Shown piece by piece: positions 1-14,400 of a stretch of DNA of 64,000 bases. The notes beneath the pieces were generated by a model. It was not told the DNA's origin. It saw nothing but the letters and a program-made list of their open reading frames with translations, and did not search any database. The position numbers were made by a program, and so were the translations under genes. How positions within the stretch are numbered: position 1 is the stretch's first letter; each line of letters begins with the position of its first letter. This stretch comes from Calycina herbarum. Lineage: Eukaryota > Ascomycota > Leotiomycetes > Helotiales > Pezizellaceae. The stretch covers positions 248,001 through 312,000 of the forward strand of contig LLEY01000049.1 in the NCBI GenBank assembly GCA_001414485.1, in the 5' to 3' direction.

Positions 1-3000
1 TATATATTTTATAAGTTATTCTATAATAACTAAGATTGTGTTATATTTAACTCTTGTTATTAAGTCTTTAGATTTTAGTAATTTAATAATAAAATCTATA
101 GATATTAATTTCTAAGGTATCTATGGTATTAGAGTAGTGTTTATCTGTCTATAAGGAGCATAGTAGGAAGCCTTATTCCTAATATAGGTATTATATTCTG
201 CTACTACTTCCTTAACTATTATAGATAACCGATTAATATAGTAATATTATCTTATCCTCTAAAGGGTTCTACGAATTCCTTAGTAACTATAAGTAGGTAT
301 AGTATAGTATTCTTATATAAACTCCTTTATATACGAGCTAAGGACCTATAACTTCCCTTTTATATATTAGTTATAACCTTTATATATATTCTAAATTTTA
401 TCTATCTAGATGTTGTTTATTACTACTATCTCGTATATAGTAGGTACTAAGTCTCTATTCTTAAGAGTTTTTAAGATTATAATCTTCTTATACTCCTTAT
501 TTCCCTCGTATCCGGGTTTTTAGCTAAGAGTATTAGCTTAAGTATTTAACGTTCCCTTTATATATTAAATAATAATATTAAATCCTTCTAATATCTCTAA
601 CCATCTAGCTAATTATCTAGTTATAAGTTCCTTAGTAGTTATAAATGTCCTAAGGTTCTTATAGTCGGATAAAACTATAACTAGGTATTTTACTAACTAT
701 AAATAAATTCTCTAGTATTCTAAAGCTAATACTATAATAAGTAGTTCCTTATTGAATATACTATAGTTTTATTATACTAGGTTAAATGTTTTAGAATAAT
801 ATATAACTAGTATAAGTTTTCCCCTTTTATCTAGTTATAAGTAAATCGTACTTATAGATATATCTAAGACATCTGTTTTAATTATACTTAGCTTTTTTAT
901 ATTAAAGTTATATAAGATAGGTTTTTTTATAAACCTTGCTTTAATTTTTTAAAAAGTATTCTTAGCCTATTTATTCTAAATAAATTTAATAGCTTTCTTA
1001 ATTAGTACTATTATTAGTTTAGTAATCTTTATATAGTCTTATATAAAAGGATAATAAAAGTTTATAAATCTAAGGAAGGACTGTATATCTTTTACATTTT
1101 CTAGTAATTTCTAATTTAAAACGTCTTAGATCTTTACTAGATCTATTTCTATTTTTTCTAAGCTAAATACCTATCTTAGGAAAAGTGTCTAAGTTACTCT
1201 ATTTCGAAAGTTTTAACTAAGAGTTTACTTTTATAAGTTATTATAAAACTTCTTTAATATATCTCTTATATTCTTCTTCTTTTTCTAAGAAGATTAGGAT
1301 ATTATCTAAATAATAAATTACTATTACTCCTAGAAGATCTCTTAAAATATTATTATTTTATCTCTAATATATAGCTAGTATGTTATATAGTCTAAATAGT
1401 ATAACTATATATTTATAAAGGCCTAATAGTAAGATAAATGCTATCTTCTATTCGTTTCTAGCTTTTATTTATATAAGTTTATAAGCGTTTTATTAATCTA
1501 GTTTTATAAACTGTACTACTTTACCTAACTTATCTTATAAGTATTAGCTAGGTAGTAGCGGATAAGCGTCCTTAACTATAGCGTGATTTATTTCTTAGTA
1601 ATTAATATATACTCTTCTGTCTAGATCGTCTTTCTTCTTAATAATAAGTATATTTAAGATAATTAGTAACTTAGATCTTCTAATATATCCCTTCTTAATA
1701 CCTTCCTTTATATAACTTTCTATTCTCTATAGGCTTTTCTAGTTATATAACCGAAGCTTCTGTTTTAAGAAGTGATAACCCTCTTTTAATTTAATCTTAT
1801 AATCTTATAAGTAATATTCTAGTAAGGCTTGTAAGTCTTCTAGGTTTTTAAACAAAGCTCTAAATTCTCTATACTATATAGGTATTTTATTATTAGCTTT
1901 CTTGCTAACCTATAGAGGACCTTAGGCAAGGTGTCCTAGCGCCTTAGAAGAGGTAGTGCTAACCTCGTTCTAGCCTTAAAGTTATAAACACGATCCCTTA
2001 TATTTATATTAATTAAAAGTTATTTTCCTATCTTTTTAGTCGATTTCTAGATTATGTTTCTAAATCTATAGTATACTAAGTATTACTTTTTTATTTCTTA
2101 TTTTAATAATATTGAATTATATATCTAAATAGTATTCTTTAATATTAATTCTTATTAGAATAGTTTACTAATTAATAATCCTGTTTTAGTATATAACGTC
2201 TGTTCTATTAACTACTCCTAGTTAATATAGTCTTATTTCCTTAATTAGAACGTTTAGCTTCTCTTGAGCTATTAGGGAAATAAAGTTACTTGTTACTTCT
2301 GAGTCTATTATAACTTATAACTTCTTTCCTTCTATTTCTATAGTTATTACTAACTGTCTTTCTCTTAAAGTAGCGTCTAACTTTGCTTTAATATATTAGA
2401 CTTCGAAAGATCGATTTTCTTAATTATAATTCTTTCTCTCTTTGTTCTTATACTATAAAAAGAATCTTACTCTTTCTTTATTAGCGTATACTACCTCGTA
2501 TACTAATCTATATTCTATAATTCCTATAGTTTTAGGAATTTCCCTTATAAATCGCTTTAGTATTTGTCTATAGTTATATTAGATCTATTTATAACTAGTT
2601 TCTAAAATAGCTTCTACTAACTATAGTTCTCTTATATATAGATAATCTAAAGTAGCCTCTAGTATATTTATCTCTAGTTTTATATAGTAAACTTTAAATA
2701 TATAATCTCTTAAATTCTTTTCTTTAATAGCTCTAATCTAGGACTAAGGAAAGAATACTACTCCTTCTTTATCTGATAATACTACTTCGTATATCTAATA
2801 ATATTCTACTATTCTAGTAGGCTCTAGTAATATTCCTTTAAATCGTTTCTATAATAACTAATCTAAAGTTAGACTTAGTTTATATTATATCTATTATACT
2901 AATATTTCCTAAACTGTTTCTATAAACTATAGTTCTTCTACTAATAGATAGTATAATTCCTCTGGTTCTGTTTTAGCCTATCTAGTTATATTAAGCTCCC

Positions 3001-4740
3001 TTTACTCCTAGAATAATATACTAAATAGTTGTTATAAGTTATATTTTCTAAATACTAACCTATTATTTCTAATTAATATAATAATAATATATTACTTAAA
3101 TTCCTTTAGTATAATATCTTTAAGTAATATTCTAAGAAAAGGAGTTTTAATTCGTCTCTTAAATCCTATTAGAACTTACTATATCTATATACTAATTTTA
3201 TCTAATATATTATATATTTTCTATATATCCTCTACTTTAGAGTAGCTAGGTTTTTTAATTAGTTAGTGTTTCTGTTCTAGTTTCTTTTCTTTAATAGTTT
3301 TTCTTCTAGTAATTAGACTAACTAGAGTTATTATTTTAGAGTTGTTACTTATAACTATATACGTTATTAAGATAGTTAAGTTAACTCCTTATATTATATA
3401 AGAACTCTAGAAATCTGGTTTCTAATTATTAATATATACTTATTAATTTCCTTATTTAAAGGTTCTAAGGAAAGCCTAAGTTTCTCTAACTTTAGGATCT
3501 TTATTTTTTATCTCTTCTTTTAAACTAGAAGATAAGTCTAATATCTTTAAAGAACTAGTCGATAGTAGTAATTCGTATTCCTCTTAAAAAGGTTACTTAG
3601 ATTCTATTACTAATTATATATTATAATATTCCTTAAAGAGGGGATCCTTATTGTTATTAGTATCTTATATACTACTAATTCCTTTATTATCTTTAATCTA
3701 GGTTTTATATTCTCGTGCTTTAAGCTTCTTATTTATGAGTTTAATATAATTAGTTAAAGCTACTTATTATTAAATAGTAGTATTAATTTATTTCTTTCTC
3801 TTAGAGTCTTTCTTCTTACTATACCTATTTACTCTATAGCCTAGTTAGCTATAATTATAATATAAGTTCTACTTGTGTTAATGATTTTGCTCTTTCTAGA
3901 AAAGTCTTCCTTTCTTTAGAAAGGTTTTCTTCTATATAGCGTTTACCTCCTTACTATGTTTATTAGTATAAGAGTACTTCTACTTTCCTAACCCTTTATT
4001 CTTTTCCTTATACTTAGGGTTACTCTTTCTAAATTTATATAAACGGTTATCTAGTTAGACGACCTCTTTAATTATTTCTATAATAGTTAAGAACTATATA
4101 TTCTACTTAGCTATTTCCTTATAGATATATATTTTTAATCCTTTATAGAAGAGTTCTATAAGAGTAATAGTATTCTATCCTAACTTTATTCTATAATATT
4201 AAAATTTATTAGTATAATCTATTACTAATCCGGTCTAGTATAATTCTAAAAGCTTATATATAGCTGTTTAAATCGTATCGAAGTCTCTAAAGACTTTTCT
4301 AATAGTTGTCTTAAATCCTTTTTAAGATTTAAATATAATCTTAGTTAATTCTATCTTTCTATCTTTATCCTTATTTTTAAAGAAGTCTTCTAAGTATAGC
4401 TAAGCCTATTCTAGTACTAATCCTCTAAGGTAGGAGATAGTAAAGATAGTTTATAAGTTATAATTATCTTTAAACTTATTAGAATTAAAGTTAAAGTAGA
4501 TGTCTATTTAGAGAAAGAATAAGTCGAGTTCCTTTTACTTCTTATAATATATATCTAGTATCTTAACTTTAATTAATTTAAGTGCTTCGACCTTATAGAG
4601 CTTAGGGGCGTCTAGTATACTAATATTGTCGTCGTTCCTAGTTAACTATGTACCGGTAAGTGTTCTTCTAGTTATACTTCTAGATGTTCTTATAACGTTA
4701 ACTCGACTAGTATTTAAGCTAGCTACTACGGCGGGGGTTA
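1..4740 (-). pseudogene. Dead gag-pol of retrotransposon A2
   Basis: Read on the minus strand with TAG/TAA as former TGG/CAG/CAA, the frame is colinear with gag-pol of A1. At the gag zinc knuckle both leading cysteines have become tyrosine codons (around 3840-3880), whereas A1 keeps them. The RT catalytic box at 1301-1312 reads Tyr-Leu-Asp-Asn instead of Tyr-x-Asp-Asp, the same change as in A1. A TpG to TpA change explains Asp to Asn. No frame is intact and the copy cannot encode active enzymes. Confidence 0.85.
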
Positions 4741-4781
4741 CTAGAGCTATAGTAACTAAACTTCTAAGCAGGTGCTTAAAG

Positions 4782-5208
4782 TATAATAAAACTTAAATAA
4801 ACTAAATAAAGATAACTAAGTCTTAAAGGTTAGTATATAGGTAAGAAGTATAGATACGCTAGGTTGTTTACTTAGAAGTAAACTCGTTACTTATATTAAA
4901 GATATTAAATAAGATAATAAGATTAATAACTAAAGTTAAGTACGAAGCTCCTATCTAATAACAGACGTGCTAGTCTTATATAGAACCTTCGTTCCTCTAA
5001 GTAGCTAACTCGCTCGTCGAGCTAGCGATCTAATAAGCTGGTTCGCCTAGCGATCCAGCGGTCCGTTACGTAATTAATATAATAAAATCCTTAGATCGCT
5101 TAGCTAACCTAACCGATCCCTATCTACTATAAGAGTATTCCGATAGTGCTTAACCTGTCAGGACGCCGCCTGGTCTTCACTTATCACGTGTACACGTGAT
5201 TCGTAACA
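4782..5208 (-). repeat. 5' LTR of retrotransposon A2
   Basis: The 427-bp stretch is the reverse complement of the A1 LTRs at 10968-11399 and 17783-18214. On the minus strand it begins TGTTACGAATCACGTG and ends TTATA, a RIP-altered form of the original TTACA end. It contains the palindromic CACGTGTACACGTG at 5185-5198. Confidence 0.9.
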
Positions 5209-5399
5209 CTAGAATCCTATAAACTCAGCTCTTAAACCTAGATTACTAAGCTAACTCAGATCGCCGCGATCAGGCCCTAGAAGAACAGATCGTATACAAA
5301 TACTAGGAAGACCTATAACTATCTATAAGCCTTATTAACGAGCTTCTAGTCCCTCGAATCCTAGTACGCCCGCCTACTACACCCCTGGCCGTACGTTAC

Positions 5400-8300
5400 A
5401 GCGAGTACTAGGACTGCTAAAACAACTTACGAAATATAAACCACGCTCTTATAGGTTTAGATATCTATAAAGCCTCTATAGCGCGCCTAAAACGTATACG
5501 CCTTAACCTGCCACTAGTAGACATCGCTATTATCGATGCTACTATATATCACCGTAACCTATAAGATACTAAAGCTACAGCCTTTAGTACCTCTCTTTAT
5601 AAGATCGATTACTTAATAGAAAAAAAAATTACAAATTAAAAAGACAACTTATAGGTCTAAGAAAGCCTCCCTAGAGCCTACTAGGATCTCGCAGACGTTT
5701 TCTCTAAAGCTACGTCTAATACTCTTCTCTCTCGTCGCCTATATAACTATAAGATCGAACTTACGGACGAGAACGTAGACAACTTATCCTATAGCCCTCT
5801 CCGCCACCAGTTAACGGACGAGCTCCGAGCTATAAAATAATACCTTATTAAGAACCTTTATAAAGGTTTTATTAAGGCTAGCTAAGCCTCTTTTACAGCC
5901 CCGATTCTCTTTATTAAGAAGTCTAACAGCTCTCTACAGTTCTATATTAATTACTATAAGCTGAATAACCTAACTTATAAGAACTAGTATCCTCTTTCGT
6001 TAATCGATAAAACTCTTACTTAGCTAGATAAGGCTTATATCTTTATAAAGCTAGATATATAATAAGCTTTTCACCGGATTTAGATTAACCCTAAGTCTAA
6101 GGAACTAATAACGTTCTAGACCTGTTATAAAGCCTATAAGTATAAAGTTATACCTTTTAAACTAACTAACAGACCTATAATATATCAACGGTTTATAAAC
6201 GACGTACTCTTCAACTATTTAGACGACTTTTATACTACCTACCTTAATAATATTCTTATTTACTCTAAGAACGAGCTAGACTATTAGGAACACGTCTATA
6301 AGGTCCTTTTACAGCTTTGTAAAGCTAGCTTATAAGCTAATATCAAGAAATCTAAGTTTAACGTTACTTGTACGAAGTATCTAGGCTTCTACGTAAGTAC
6401 TAATAGGATTAAAGTAGACCTGGAAAAGACAGAAACGATCTATAACTAGGAACGCTCTATTATAGTCTACGGTGTTTAGTCCTTTCTTAGCTTTTATAAC
6501 TTCTACTAGAAGTTTATTCTCAACTATAGACGAGTTATATACTCGTTAATAGCTCTAACTCGTAAAGACTAGCCGTTTTAGTAGACATCTGCTTATTAGG
6601 ACGCCTTCTCTAAGCTGAAGGCCCGGCTTATTAATATACCTCTTCTTATATACTTTAATCTGTAATACGAGTCTATAGTTAAGACTGATTCCTCTAACAG
6701 CGTCCTTAGTAGTATACTCCTTCAGTTATAGCCGAGTCAAGAGTAGCACCTTATAGCTTACTTCTCTAAGATAATAATACCTACTAAGATTAACTACCTA
6801 ATTTACGACAAAGAGATACTAGCTATTATACGTTCTCTAGAAGCCTAGAGACCTAAGCTCGAAGAGTCTCTATACCAAGTACAGGTCGTTTTAGACTATA
6901 AAGCTCTTAAGTACTTTATAACAACTAAAGCCTTATCTAGCCGACAAGCCTGCTAGGCTAAAACCCTCTCTTGATTTAACTTCCTACTTACTTATAAGCC
7001 TAGTAGCTAGAATCGAGCAGATTCCCTTACTTGCTAGGACTAAGAAGTAGATAGTTAAATAGTAATAAAGATATCTACTTATATATAAGTCTTCTTATAG
7101 CCTAAGAATCTCAACTTATAGATTATTACAGACCTAGACTTAGACCCTTCCATAGATATTACACTCGTTAGAGTAGCCGACAGACTATATAACTTAATTA
7201 ATAATATCCTATAAGCTAATTATATAAGTATAAGCCTTAACACTCTCCGCTAGTACGCTATAGACGAACGCCCTAGCTAGACAACCTATAACAGCCTCCT
7301 ACTATACCAAGAACGGCTTATCCTGTCTAAGAACGACGATCTCAAAGTACGCTTACTAAGCAAGGTTCATAATCAAGTCTCGGTAACCTACTCTAGACAA
7401 TCTAAGACCCTAAAGCTAGTTATAGACCGCTACTACTAGCTACACCTTCGTTCAAATATACAACGATTCGTCTATAACTACTAGACCTACCGTCGCTCTT
7501 ACGTGCCGCGAGACCGCCTCCCTAGACTCCTTAACCTCTTACCTATCCTAGATCGCCTATAGTAATATATATTAGTTAATTTTAAGGAATTCCCTTCTAA
7601 CAAGTCTAGGATAGATATAATTATTATCTTTATCTACTAACTAAGTAAGAGATCTGTCTCTATCCCTTACCTAAAGACTATAGACGTAAAAAAGACTATA
7701 TAGATCTACCTCAACCGTGTATAGCGCTATTACAGACCGTTAGATACTATTATCTCTGACCGTAGTCTGTAATTCATCTTAGAGTTCTAGTAAGAGTTTA
7801 ACTAGATCCTAGAGACTTAAGATTAAGCTATCCACAGCTGTATATATACAAACCGACGGTTAAACTAAGAATATAAACTAGTAGATTAACCAACGCCTTC
7901 GCTCGTTTATAAACTACTATTAAAATAACTAGTCTAAACTAATACCGATTATAGACTATATATAAGCTACACTTCTCTAGGACTCGACGACTCTTCCGCC
8001 TATACAAATCGAGCTTAGTTACGTACCACGTACTAGCTTTAATTAGGTCTGCCAGAGCCTAGAAGAGCTAATAAGCGTCTGTAAACAGCTTTTACGAGAC
8101 AAAGCAGTTATATATATAACCTGTATATATAGCGCCTAGGAAACCGCTTATAAGGGAATCGAGGCTGCTTAGGAACGCTAGTATAAGCAAGTAAACAAGC
8201 ACCGACGACTAGTAGACTTTACTATAGGTAATAAGGTCTATATATCGACAAAGACGTAGAATATAGACCGCCTAAGCCGTAAGCTCGACTAGTAGATAGC

Positions 8301-8760
8301 TAGTCTATATATAGTCCTAGAAAAGGTTAGAAACGCTTTCTAAGTTAACCTGCCTCTAATAATTAAAATATAGCTTATAATCTCTATAAATAAGCTTCGC
8401 AAAGCTTCTAACGATCTACTACTAGGCTAGCTATAAGAACCAGGACTGTCTATTATAGTTAACAAGTATAACGAATAGGATATAGACTAAGTACTAGCCT
8501 CTAGAGGCTATTATAGAAAATTATAATACCGGGTTTAATAGGTATAAAGTAAGCCAGACCTAGCCTAGTACCTAGCTTCTAACTTTATAAGCTACCTATA
8601 TAAGCTTCAAGAGTTTCACGCTCTAAATCCTTCTCTCCTAAGGCCTCCTAGGTACTTAGCAAAATAGTTATAGAGCTAGGAAGATAGTATAGACGAGCTG
8701 GAATATTATAAGAATAAGGATAAATTACTTATAGAGTAGTAGGTTCAGAGCTCGCAGGCG
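5400..8760 (+). pseudogene. Dead pol of retrotransposon B1
   Basis: Frames broken by TAG/TAA still show a Ty3/gypsy pol in order: a conserved pre-RT segment (5400-5640, matching the 67-residue open stretch of B2 at 42340-42543), reverse transcriptase, RNase H (around 6600-7050), and an integrase zinc region and core (around 7400-8100). The RT catalytic box at 6240-6251 reads Tyr-Leu-Asn-Asn. Both catalytic aspartates are lost, which two TpG to TpA changes in TTGATGAT would give. B2 has the same double loss. Confidence 0.8.
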
Positions 8761-8784
8761 AGCTCTACTCAAAGGAGAGGGTAA

Positions 8785-8829
8785 TATTATAGACCTAGCC
8801 ACCGTCGAGTACGTAACTCGTGTATAGCT
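8785..8829 (+). repeat. Stub of B1 3' LTR
   Basis: The 45 bp match the start of the B2 LTR read on the minus strand (TGTTATAAACCTGG...), here TATTATAGACCTAGCC, directly after the polypurine tract. The match ends at about 8829 and element C reverse-transcriptase sequence continues without a target duplication. This is a deletion or recombination junction, not an element end. Confidence 0.75.
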
Positions 8830-10967
8830 AAAATATAAACTATTATAGATTAGAAAGCACTAATAATAGTAAAAGGCGTCCTTAGCTTCCTAGGATTTAC
8901 GAATTTCTATCGACGGTTTATTAAGGACTTTTTATAGATTATAGCTCTTCTCTATAGACTCGTTAAAAAGGATATATCCTTCTAATAGACAGACGAAGCA
9001 AATAGAGCCTTTAAACAGTTAAAACAGGCCTTTACAGAGGCTCTAGTACTAGCTTAGTTTAACCTAGATTACGAGACAGTCCTAGAGATAGACTTCTCTA
9101 GATATTACTTAGAAGGCGTACTCTCTTAAGTAAAGAATAGCGTCTTATAGTCTATAGCCTTCTTCTTAAAGAAATATACACCTATTAAATATAATTATCT
9201 AATATATAATAAAAAGTTATTAGCTATTATTTATTACCTTAAGAAATAGAAAGCGAAGTTAAAAAGTATTAAGTAGTTTATAGTACTTATAGATTATAAG
9301 AATCTTAAGTACTTTATAACAGTCTATAAACTATCTAAAAGACAAATTCAGTAGTAGTTAATACTTAGTAAGTTTAATCTAATAATCTAATACTACTTAG
9401 GCAAAGAGAGAGAACTACTAGATATATTAATAAGAAGAGACTAGGACCTCCTAAAGAAGAGAGATAAACGCTTTAATTATAAAATAGTATAATTAATTCT
9501 AAATAGAATAATTTAAGGAAATACTATATAGCTAGCACTAGTATTAATAAATAGAAGGAATTAAGTAAGCGACGTAGCAACATAGTAAGCGTTTATAGAC
9601 TAACTATAGAACCTCTAAGAAGAGAGAAAGATATAAGATAAGGACTTTAAGCGTCTTATAAACACTATCTACTAAGAAGATAGAGTGTTTCTAGCAGACC
9701 TTACTTCTCTAGTTAAAGTCTCTATCTCTAACTACTTAGTTAATAAGAACAGTGATTTATAGTTTAGAAGTAGACTATAGGTCCCCGACTATAAGCTACT
9801 ATAGACTATAATTATATAAGAACTCTATAATTCTATACTTATAAGCTATCCTAGTAAGAACGAGACAATTATAATAGTCTTAAAGAAGTTCTTCTAGCTA
9901 AACCTATAAACTATAGTTAAGTAGTTTATTTATAACTATAGAGTTTATAGATATACTAAGGTCTAGAGGGATCGTAAACAAGGCCTACTTCGTCTCTTAC
10001 TAATTCCTAAGTAGTAATAGTAAGAGATCTCTGTCGACTTTATTAGACTACTACTTATAAGTAAAGGCTCTAATATAATAGTAGTATTCATAGACCGTTT
10101 AGGTAAAGAGGTACTTCTTATAACCTATAACTCGACTATATTATCAAAGGAATTTGCTCGCTTATTTATCACTATACACTATAGCTTACATAGACTACTA
10201 AGAGTAATAGTATCTAATAGAGGCCTGTAATTTATTAGACAAGCATAGAAGACGCTTTATAACTTCTTATAGATTAAACGACGGATCTCTATAGCCTTCT
10301 ATCTACAAACTAACAGGTTAATAGAATAGGTAAATACTAAAGTCGAGACGCTTCTACAGTAGTAGATTAATATAGCTTAGGACGACTAAGCCGACCAGCT
10401 ACTAGTAGTATAGTTAGCTTTTAATAGACAGGATTTAATATTAACAAGTATAAGCCTCTTCTAACTTAGCTATAGCTATCTGTTATAGACTATCGACTCT
10501 TTAATAGACGTCGTAGTACCTATAAATATAAAAACACTAATTTAAAAGAGCGAAGCAATAGTAGCAAAGATTAAAGCTATTATAAAATAGATATAATTAT
10601 TAATAGTAAGAGTATAATAAGGCTAGGAGACTTAAGTAAATCGTTTATAGAATACCGCTCCTACGTATAAGATTAGAGACAAGGTTTACTTAAGCTTACG
10701 GAATATATAGATAGATAGAGCTAGTAAGAAACTAGATACTCGATCTACTAAGTTTATAGTTATCGAGGTTATTAGCCCGTCTATATATAAGCTAGACACT
10801 CTACCTAGTATCTATAATATCTTTAATATAGACTTATTAAAGCCAGCAGCTATAGACCCGCTGCCTAGTTAAATTATAGACGATAATCAACTACTTATAA
10901 TATTAGTAGACGATACTATAGAATAGTAAGTTAAAAGAATACTAGGTTAATAGTAAAAGAAGCTCTT
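8830..10967 (+). pseudogene. Dead pol of retrotransposon C (RT tail, RNase H, integrase)
   Basis: Around 8870-8945 the frame reads the typical Ty3 RT tail (Ser-Phe-Leu-Gly-Phe-Thr-Asn-Phe-Tyr-Arg-Arg-Phe). RNase H follows to about 9470. Integrase lies around 9700-10700, with the core near Val-Asp-Phe-Ile (about 10035) and a later catalytic Asp now read as Asn in Ser-Asn-Arg-Gly (about 10215). The chromodomain starts before 10962 and is completed after A1. TAG and TAA interrupt the frame repeatedly. CpA to TpA changes explain these stops. Confidence 0.8.
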
Positions 10968-11399
10968 TGTTACGAATCACGTGTATACGTGATAAGTAAA
11001 GACCAGGCGGCGTCCTGACAGGTTAAGCACTATCGGAATACTCTTATAGTAGATAGGGATCGGTTAGGTTAGCTAAGCGATCTAAGGATTTCATTATAAT
11101 AATCACGTGACGAAAGGGATCGCTGGATCGCTAGGCGAACCAGCTCGTTGGATCGCTAGCTCGACGAGCGAGTTAGCTACTTAGGGGAACGAAGGTTCTA
11201 TATATACTAACACGTCTACTATCTAGATAGGAGCTTCGTACTTAACTTTAGTTATTAATCTTATTATCTTAGTTAACATCTTTGATATAAGTAACGAGTT
11301 CACTTCTAAGTGAACAACCTAGTATATCTATACTTCTTACCTATATACTAACCTTTAAGACTTAGTTATCTTTATTTAGTTCGTTTAAGTTTCGTTATA
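10968..11399 (+). repeat. 5' LTR of A1
   Basis: 432 bp, starting TGTTACGAATCACGTG and ending TTCGTTATA (RIP-altered TTACA). It is the same length as the 3' LTR and in the same orientation. Confidence 0.92.
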
Positions 11400-11429
11400 C
11401 TTTAAGCACCTGCTTAGAAGTTCAGTCGC

Positions 11430-14400
11430 CATAGCCCTAGCAACCTCTGCCGCAGCAGCTAGCCCGAATACTAGTCGAGTCAACGTTGCTAGAACATCTA
11501 GAGGTGTGACTAGGAGGATACCTACTAGTATATAGTTAACTAGGAACGACGATAATGTTAGTATACTAGACGCCTCCGAGCCCTATAAGGTCAAAGCACT
11601 TAAATCTATTAAAGTTAAGATACTAGATACGTATTATAGGAAGTGAAAGGAACTCGACTTATTCCTTCTCTAAATAAATATCTACTTTAACTTTAACTCT
11701 AATAAGTTTAAAAGCAATTATAATTTATAAACCATCTTTACTATCTCCTATCTTAGAGGATTAGTATTAGAATAGGCTTAGCTATACTTAGAGGACTTCT
11801 TTAAAAATAAGGATAAAGATAGAAAGATAGAATTAACTAAGGTTATATTTAAATCTTAGAGAGGATTTAAGATAACTATTAGGAAAGTCTTTAAAGACTT
11901 CGACGTAATCTAAATAGCTATATATAAGCTTTTGGAATTACGTTAGACTAGATTAGTAATAGATTACGCTAATGAGTTTCAACGTTATAGAACGAAGTTG
12001 GGATAGGATACTATTACTCTTATAGAACTCTTTCGTAGAGGATTAAAGATATATATTTATAAGGAAATAGCTAAATAGAATATATAATTCTTAACTATTA
12101 TAGGTATAATTAAGGAAGTCGTCTAGCTAGATAACTGCCTATATAAATTCAGAAAAAGTAACCTTAGATATAGGGAAAAGAGTAAAGAGTTAGGAAAGTA
12201 GAAGCACTCTTATACTAGTAAGTATAATAAGGAGGTAAACGTTATATAAAAGAAAACCTTTTCGAAGAAAGGAGGACTTTCCTAGGAAGAACGAAATTAT
12301 CGACGTAAGTAGAACTTGTGTTATAATTGTAGCTAACTAGGCTATAGAGTAAATAAGTATAGTAAGAAGAAAGATTCTAAGAGAAAGAAATAAGTTAATA
12401 CTACTATTTAATAATAGGTAGCTTTAACTGATTGTATTAAACTTACTAATAAGAAGCTTAAAGTATAAGGATATAGAACCTAGATTAAAAATAATAGAGG
12501 AATTAGTAGAGTATAAGATACTAATAATAATAAGGATCTACTCCTCGAGGAATATTATAATATATAATTAGTAATAGAATCTAAGTAACCTCTTTAAGTG
12601 GAATACGAATTACTACTATCGACTAGTTCTTTAGAGACATTGGATTTATCTTCTAGTTTAGAAGGAGAAATAAAGAATAAAGACCTAGAAGTTAGAGAAA
12701 CTTAGGCTTTCCTTAGAACTTTTAAATAAGGAAATTAATAAGTATATATTAATAATTAGAAACTAGATTTCTAGAGTCCTTATATAACATAAGAGGTTAA
12801 TCTAACTATCTTAATAATATATATAGTTATAAGTAATAACCCTAAAACAATAACTCTAGTTAGCTTAATTACTAGATAAAAAACTATTAAAGAAAAGAAA
12901 CTAGAATAGAAATACTAACTAATTAAAAAACCTAGCTACCTTAAAGTAGAGGATATGTAGAAAGTATATAATATATTAGATAAGACTAGTATATAGATAT
13001 AGTAAGTTCTAATAGGATTTATAAAACGAATTAAAACCCCTTTCCTTAAGATACTGCTTAAAGATATTATACTAGAGGAATTTAAGTAATATATTATAGT
13101 TATGTTAATTAGAAATAATAGGTTAGTACTAAGAAAATATAACTTATAATAACTATTTAGTATATTATTCTAGGAGTAAAGGGAATTTAATATAACTAGA
13201 TAGGCTAAGACGGAACTAGAAGAAATATACTATCTATTAGTAGGAGAACTATAGTTTATAGAAATAGTTTAGGAAATAATAGTATAATAGATATAATATA
13301 AACTAAGTCTAACTTTAGACTAGTTATTATAGAAGCGATTCGAAGGAATATTACTAGAGCCTACTAGAATAGTAGAATATTATTAGATATACGAAGTAGT
13401 ATTATTAGATAAAGAAGGAGTAGTATTCTTTCCTTAGTCCTAGATTAGAGCTATTAAGGAAAAGAATTTAAGAGACTATATATTTAAGGTTTACTTTATA
13501 AAACTAGAGATAAGTATACTAGAGGCTACTTTAGATTATCTATATATAGGAGAACTATAGTCTATAGAAGCTATTTTAGAAACTAGTTATGAATAGATCT
13601 AATATAACTACGGGTAAATACTAAAGTAATTTGTAGAGGAAATTCCTAAAACTATAGGAATCGTAGAATATAGATTAGTATACGAGGTAGTATATGCTAA
13701 TAAGGAAAGAGTAAGATTCTTTCTATAGTATAAGGATAAGGAAAGAAAAAATTATAATTAAGAAAATCGATCTTTCGAAGTCTAATATATTAAAGTAAAG
13801 TTAGACGCTACTTTAGGAGAAAGACAGTTAGTAATAACTATAGAAGTAAAAGAGAAGAAGTTACGAGTTATAATAGACTTAGGAGTAATAGGTAACTTTA
13901 TTTCCCTAATAGCTTAAGAGAAGCTGAACGTCCTAATTAAGGAAATAAGACTATATTAACTAGGAGTAGTTGATAGAATAGATATTATATACTAAGACGG
14001 GATTATTAATTAGTAAACCGTTCTAATAAGAATTAATATTGAAGGATACTATTTAGATATATAATTTAATATTATTAAAATAGGAAGTAAGGAAGTAATA
14101 CTTAGTATACTATAGATTTAGGAACATAATCTAGAAATTAACTAGAAAAACAGGAAAATAACTTTTAGTTAATATAAATATAAAGGATTGTATTTATAAC
14201 TTTAAGGCTAGAACGAGGTTAGCGTTACCTCTTCTAAAGTGCTAGGACACCTTACTTAAGGTCTTCTATAGGTTAGTAGGAAAGCTGATAACGAAATACC
14301 TATATAGTATAGAGAATTCAAGGCTTTGTTTAAAAACCTAGAAGACTTATAAGCCTTGCTAGAACATTGCTTATAGGATTATAAGATTAAATTAAAAGAG

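Larger units (their letters stand above)
1..5208 (-). mobile_element. Ty3/gypsy retrotransposon A2, 5' part, RIP-degraded
   Basis: This is a minus-strand copy of the family seen complete at 10968-18214; it is truncated only by the window edge. Its first base corresponds to about 16183 of A1, so 5' LTR, gag, protease, RT, RNase H and the start of integrase are present. The order on the minus strand is the LTR at 4782-5208, the gag knuckle near 3840-3880, and RT near 1300. Stop codons occur throughout every frame. It sits directly against the cut 5' side of element B1, and the first five bases after it (CTAGA) are the likely target duplication, whose partner would lie off-window. Confidence 0.9.
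5209..8829 (+). mobile_element. Ty3/gypsy retrotransposon B1, truncated at both ends
   Basis: This fragment is colinear with the reverse complement of the complete element B2 (38867-44785). Position 5209 corresponds to 42770 of B2, so the 5' LTR and gag lie beyond the A2 insertion. Pol runs to the polypurine tract CAAAGGAGAGGG at 8770-8781. The first 45 bp of the 3' LTR follow at 8785-8829 and then stop abruptly in element C sequence. Composition is RIP-like but milder than A1 and A2. Confidence 0.88.

Noticed and set aside
1..5208. CRISPR-like or satellite arrays in the AT-rich blocks
   Set aside because: The repetitiveness is dinucleotide (TA) bias from RIP; no regularly spaced direct repeats were seen.
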